Positions 8,301 to 10,997 of a DNA stretch of 10,997 nucleotides are shown here, piece after piece. Within the stretch, counting starts at the first letter, position 1. Each line of letters opens with the position of its first letter. The position numbers were made by a program, and so were the translations under genes. The notes beneath the pieces were generated by a model. That model saw nothing but the letters and a program-made list of their open reading frames with translations. It searched no databases and was not told the origin of the DNA. The stretch lies in assembly GCA_028565635.1 (NCBI GenBank), contig JAOXYB010057501.1, forward strand, positions 1 to 10,997, written 5' to 3'. Source of the DNA: Phoronis ovalis (Eukaryota > Phoronida > Phoronidae).

Positions 8301-10332
8301 TAATTTTCATTCACTGCGTTATGCATTTCAAATTAATATGGCACACAGTAAATAGCTTTTTACATCTGTGCTGTAGTTGTTTATTTTGTTCCATTACAAT
8401 AAAAAATAAGTTTCCAGGGTGGCAAGCACTCTGCAGACATCACATTTGTGTAAGCGAGACTAAAAAATACGCCATAACGTTCACCTTGAATTTCTCTAAA
8501 ACCAGAACAAACAGTAATACCTACCTGATTCCGACAATAAAGCACCACCTAAAGTAGCTAATGCCTGCAATAAAATAGAATATTAGTTATGTTTTTTTTA
8601 AGTATTACATAATTACATATCACTGAAGCATCCCTGAAATAATACTGTTTTTGAATGTACATAAAAGGAATAATAAGAAACAGTAATTAACAAGCTTAAT
8701 TAATAGATTGGCAGTTTTGTTGACATACATTGTTTACACTGCAGCAACATTAATAACCAATGCTGTAGTATGTTCACTCTTTTGCACAGTGGAAGTAAAG
8801 TGCTTTGTTTCAACTTGTGATGGCATGTCAGTATTTCAATTCAGTCTCAGATAATAGCAAGACACTATTCATGTGGCAGGCTGTACAATAGGAGAGTGAC
8901 AGTGTGCATGTTTTATTTTTTTAAATAATATTTATTCTGAAAAGTTGTTTCAGCCCAGTTAAACAAGACAGTTAAGAAATCACATATCATTGTATTGTCT
9001 TTCATATGTTTTTTTGTTTACCTGAAAAACAGAAACTCTTTTGATGAAAGACATTTTGCACTTAAACTCACACCAGCATGCACACTAGTAACAATATGCA
9101 GTTGTCTGCAGGTAATAGGAAAGTGACAAAATATGTAAAGTGTGTGAAAGGATGATGGGAATTGGAAGTAGGGGTATAAACCATTAAACAAATCATGGTG
9201 CTATTTATTTAATTAGTGCTTTAAACTAATTGTTACAATGTGCGAGGCAGCAATGTTTGTAAAAGAACAGTTCTCACCCAGTATAAAGATTCTAACTGTT
9301 GTGGGTAGAGCAATCCTTGAATACCATGATACCATGACAGCCCTGTGCCAAAGCAGAAGATACCCACACCACTGATGAGGGAAGATACATAACGAATATT
9401 CATGTAACCATAACTGAAAAGAAACACCACTTTATTCTGCCTGTGTACCTGGTGATGGTAATGGCACACAATGCAAATACATGCATTCAAGTTAAAACGA
9501 TTCATAAAACATTTTGGCATACAACTGCTACTTCTAAAAGGAGCCAATATGATTCATAACATTGCATAGAATTTTTTTTATTAATATACATAATTATATT
9601 AAAATAAATTATCTTCAAAAGCGGTTTTATTTATTGCTAATGGCAAACTATATAACTATAAAATCCATTTAAAGAAAAAAATAACACTGATGTAGTGGTT
9701 ATAAAGAGAGACACACTCAGGTAACTTATGGAATACTACTGATGAATCATTACTAGATTTCTTAGTCTTAATATGTACTAGTATTACTCACGGGTGAATA
9801 GAATCTGGCCTTTTTATTGATGCATTGATTCCAAAAGCTAAGATAATTTGATTGCACGTGTCAGCAAGTGAGTGTATGGCCTCTGCAAACATACTGTGGG
9901 AACCAGTATACATCCAAGCTATTGATTTCATTGCAAAATTCAAACCATTGCTGAAAAAAAATAGTCACTGAGTTCTAAACAAAAGTAAAAATAAACAGGA
10001 ACTACAATGTAAAAAAGCTTTTAATTAGTGTGTGATTACTTTGAGCTTGCAAAGTAAAATTGTAACTTTTTTGTTTTTATGATACACGAAACTACATTTT
10101 CAAACAAACAATATTAAACTCTAGAAAGTTGTCAAAGTACTGGACAGTCAATCAATTAACATAGCCAAAAAGAAGTTGCAGGAAATAAAAAATAATTAAT
10201 AATATTTATAATGTTGTACACATGATGAAGAATGTGGCAAGATTATATCATGTTAGCTTATTCCTGTACTCACATAACTATGGCATAGAGAACAACTCTT
10301 CCTGATCCAGATTTGAAAATGTTTTCCTCTTG
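5311..10332 (-). CDS. SLC30A9: Zinc transporter 9 (SLC30A9/ZnT9), 3' ten coding exons, 5' part missing
   Basis: On the minus strand ten exons join in the order 10332-10274, 9950-9792, 9413-9278, 8564-8525, 8160-8089, 7834-7624, 7186-7124, 6410-6281, 5796-5683, 5355-5311. They give 1029 nt, 342 residues plus stop, with phase closing at each junction. SLC30A9 is established as a mitochondrial zinc transporter of the cation diffusion facilitator family. Residue numbers are local to this fragment. Six helices lie near 12-32, 36-60, 78-103, 114-137, 164-186 and 196-217. The zinc-site HxxxD in helix 2 is intact (EAIHSLAD, His46/Asp50). Helix 5 has Glu170-Asp171, with Val167 where other ZnTs have the paired histidine. 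Strong family blocks are HPYGYMNIRYVSSLISG, GLSWYHG, the LLSES..L.VAVNEVR region, NVVLLEDLAAV and the end RHVDLEVL. The human protein is about 570 residues, so roughly the first 220-230 (start, targeting sequence, N-terminal domain) are not seen. Introns range from 254 to 713 nt. Confidence 0.96.
5683..5796 (-). CDS. SLC30A9: SLC30A9 exon (C-terminal helix region)
   Basis: The 114-nt exon runs from TCTTATAG|GAAATT to TTTAAAA|GTGAGT, phase 0 at both ends. It encodes EIQSFNTTEEVENFMLKHGE and NVIDMLGAEVDRIERNLK, the FMLKHGE..ID.LGAEVDR signature of ZnT9. Confidence 0.95.
5797..6280 (-). other. SLC30A9 intron
   Basis: This 484-nt phase 0 intron has GTAAGT and TATAG ends. It is AT-rich and nothing else is recognised in it. 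Confidence 0.88.
6281..6410 (-). CDS. SLC30A9: SLC30A9 exon (C-terminal domain core)
   Basis: The 130-nt exon runs from ATATTCCAG|AGCTCT to GTTAAAT|GTAAGT, in phase 2 and out phase 0. It encodes ALHDIKATDMGGKHVRFKAE followed by VDFDGREITRSYL, the ferredoxin-like C-terminal domain of cation diffusion facilitators as found in ZnT9. Confidence 0.95.
6411..7123 (-). other. SLC30A9 intron with small palindromes
   Basis: The 713-nt phase 2 intron contains CTTGACA-CC-TGTCAAG at 6725-6740, followed by AGTCAAGTCAAGTCG-type direct repeats. A 77-codon minus-strand open frame at 6813-7046 has no recognised family and could be chance or part of an unidentified dispersed repeat. Confidence 0.8.
7124..7186 (-). 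CDS. SLC30A9: SLC30A9 exon (linker after helix 6)
   Basis: The 63-nt exon runs from TTTTTATAG|GTCAAT to TGGTCAG|GTAAGA, in phase 2 and out phase 2. Split codons at both ends are arginine (Arg226, Arg247). It encodes SIPSSRQKQIRNELESDRMV, the helical linker from the membrane domain to the C-terminal domain. Its sequence is less conserved, but length and phase fit exactly. Confidence 0.92.
7187..7623 (-). other. SLC30A9 intron
   Basis: This 437-nt phase 2 intron has GTGAGA and TTATAG ends. Overlapping open frames extend from the neighbouring exon into it on both strands and carry no family resemblance. Confidence 0.88.
7624..7834 (-). CDS. SLC30A9: SLC30A9 exon (helices 5-6)
   Basis: The 211-nt exon runs from TATTTCAG|TTCGGC to TTGGAAG|GTGAGA, in phase 1 and out phase 2. 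It encodes DPSVNVVLLEDLAAVAGVG, the IAATCMG block, GSPFADSLGS and HTNTTALVGR, the most diagnostic part of the gene. Helix 5 carries Glu170-Asp171 and helix 6 follows. Overlapping open frames on the plus strand and in another minus-strand frame here are shadows. Confidence 0.97.
8089..8160 (-). CDS. SLC30A9: SLC30A9 exon (helix 4 end and cytosol/matrix loop)
   Basis: The 72-nt exon runs from TTTTATAG|CCACAT to GAATATG|GTTGGT, in phase 1 and out phase 1. It encodes TLAVAVNEVRESAKAAKM and TFWEY, equal to the loop between helices 4 and 5. The donor GTTGGT departs from the GTRAGT consensus, but moving it would break the conserved WEYV..DPSVNV join. Confidence 0.92.
8525..8564 (-). CDS. SLC30A9: SLC30A9 40-nt small exon (helix 4)
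   Basis: The small exon runs from TTATTGCAG|GCATTA to GAATCAG|GTAGGT, in phase 0 and out phase 1. It encodes ALATLGGALLSES and the first base of Ala132. It bridges the LYW end of the previous exon and the TLAVAVNEVR start of the next, recreating the conserved helix 4 segment (.LLSE.ATL.VAVNE). It is too short for ordinary ORF calling and would be lost by simple gene finders. Confidence 0.92.
8565..9277 (-). other. SLC30A9 intron
   Basis: This 713-nt phase 0 intron has GTGAGA and TTGCAG ends. No coding or mobile-element signature is recognised in it. Confidence 0.88.
9278..9413 (-). CDS. SLC30A9: SLC30A9 exon (helix 3 to start of helix 4)
   Basis: The 136-nt exon runs from ACTTTTCAG-type acceptor sequence (TTTTCAG|TTATGG) to TACTGG|GTGAGA, in phase 2 and out phase 0. 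It encodes YGYMNIRYVSSLISGVGIF, then the GLSWYHGIQGLLYPQQLESLYW stretch in part, all highly conserved in ZnT9. A longer antisense reading frame of this region continues past the donor to no purpose. Confidence 0.95.
9792..9950 (-). CDS. SLC30A9: SLC30A9 exon (helices 1-2, HxxxD zinc site)
   Basis: The 159-nt exon runs from TTTTTTTCAG|CAATGG to CACCC|GTGAGT, in phase 2 and out phase 2. It encodes NGLNFAMKSIAWMYTGSHSM followed by the EAIHSLADTCNQ block, which contains the helix 2 HxxxD pair that binds zinc in the family, and then the loop ending RPDSIHP. Confidence 0.95.
10274..10332 (-). CDS. SLC30A9: SLC30A9 exon, first visible (entry to helix 1)
   Basis: This 59-nt exon runs from CATTTTAG|CAAGAG to GTTAT|GTGAGT, in phase 0 and out phase 2. 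It encodes QEENIFKSGSGRVVLYAIV and two bases of Ile20. The second half matches the FKGPGKVV-type run into helix 1 of animal ZnT9. The first residues are not conserved, and the acceptor has a short pyrimidine tract, so the 5' edge is less sure than the 3' edge. Confidence 0.85.
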
Positions 10333-10997
10333 CTAAAATGATTAAAATAGCCTTAGTAGTGCAAACAATGCATTTTATAAGAAAAAAAGAAGTAAAATCT
10401 TTTGACAGAAGAAGTAAAATATTTTGTTCATATAATTATTCACACTGCAAGAAATCCTGTTGCTAATAAATGTAAGCCACATGATTATCTACATAAGCAG
10501 CAAAGGATTCAAATTTTAAAGTACTACTTCTAATCAGTAGTTCTATCAACAAAAAAATAGCTCAGAGATGCAAACATTCAATTCAAAGCTTGAGACAATC
10601 ACACTGTCATAGTAATGGTGGTGTGCCTACTTATATTGACTGGATTTACTTGCAAAAATTCCTTTAAGCTATTCATCAAGAAATCAGATTATTTTTGTTT
10701 GATTTGCCACAAGCAAAAAGAAGACATTCAAGTACAGTGTACTTTTAGCATACTGACGTAGTACTGATTTAAGATTTATCTCCACATACACAGTGATTAT
10801 GATAAAGTGATCTCTGTAAGACAGACAATCATTGGCCAGGAGCTATAATATACACGGCTAATGAAAAGATAGACACATACATGATGAAGGGGATAAAAAG
10901 CATGTACACCACATGACATTACCCATACCAAAAATGAGCACATATTAAGTATACCTGGAATGTACTGAAAGCATATGCCTAAAGTATACTTTAGTTG
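10333..10997. other. SLC30A9 upstream intron, possibly with unrecognised exons
   Basis: The first visible SLC30A9 exon enters in phase 0, so another coding exon must lie upstream. I could not find a convincing one in these 665 bases on the minus strand. The stretch is AT-rich. It is most simply read as intron continuing past the window edge. Confidence 0.5.

Noticed and set aside
8246-8557. 103-codon open frame on the + strand
   Set aside because: It runs through an SLC30A9 intron and antisense over its 40-nt exon, with no recognisable protein features.
10650-10668. Possible upstream SLC30A9 micro-exon (LKEFLQ) on the - strand
   Set aside because: It has an AG before it, a GTAAAT donor and the right exit phase 0, and it loosely recalls the REYRDFL-type helix before the first membrane segment. 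But 19 nt of match is too little, and the acceptor lacks a pyrimidine tract.
10816-10983. Minus-strand open stretch after TTTCAG near the right edge
   Set aside because: The translation is hydrophobic and cysteine-rich with no similarity to the ZnT9 N-terminal region, so it is probably chance in intron sequence.

Overview
This is an animal nuclear genome window, not bacterial. It is AT-rich. It holds two protein-coding genes split by GT-AG introns of a few hundred bases, and both products are animal solute carriers. Intron size and base composition suit an invertebrate such as a mollusc or another lophotrochozoan, but nothing here fixes the taxon.

Layout. Positions 1-754 have no gene. The first 256 bases hold an array of short degenerate repeats whose orientation flips around an (AT)n core. 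Positions 755-3218 on the + strand hold a complete four-exon SLC16 (monocarboxylate transporter family) gene. Joined exons give 447 residues with twelve predicted membrane segments, and all three introns are phase 1. The lysine of the first membrane helix used by proton-coupled MCT1-4 is a tryptophan here, so the cargo may not be lactate or pyruvate. Positions 3219-5310 lie between the genes and contain a perfect 53-bp direct repeat, each copy carrying a splice-acceptor-like sequence. Positions 5311-10332 on the - strand hold the ten 3'-most coding exons of SLC30A9 (ZnT9), the mitochondrial zinc transporter. They encode 342 residues covering the whole membrane domain and the C-terminal domain. 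Its start codon and N-terminal exons lie beyond, or unrecognised within, 10333-10997.

The two genes converge tail to tail with about 2.1 kb between their stop codons. Nothing links their functions beyond both being membrane transporters. Reading frame and phase close exactly across every splice junction in both genes, so both look intact where visible. I found no RNA gene, CRISPR array, recognisable transposon coding sequence or undescribed multi-gene system. The items worth a second look are modest: two repeat structures, transport-site substitutions, and a tiny SLC30A9 exon plus a weak splice donor.
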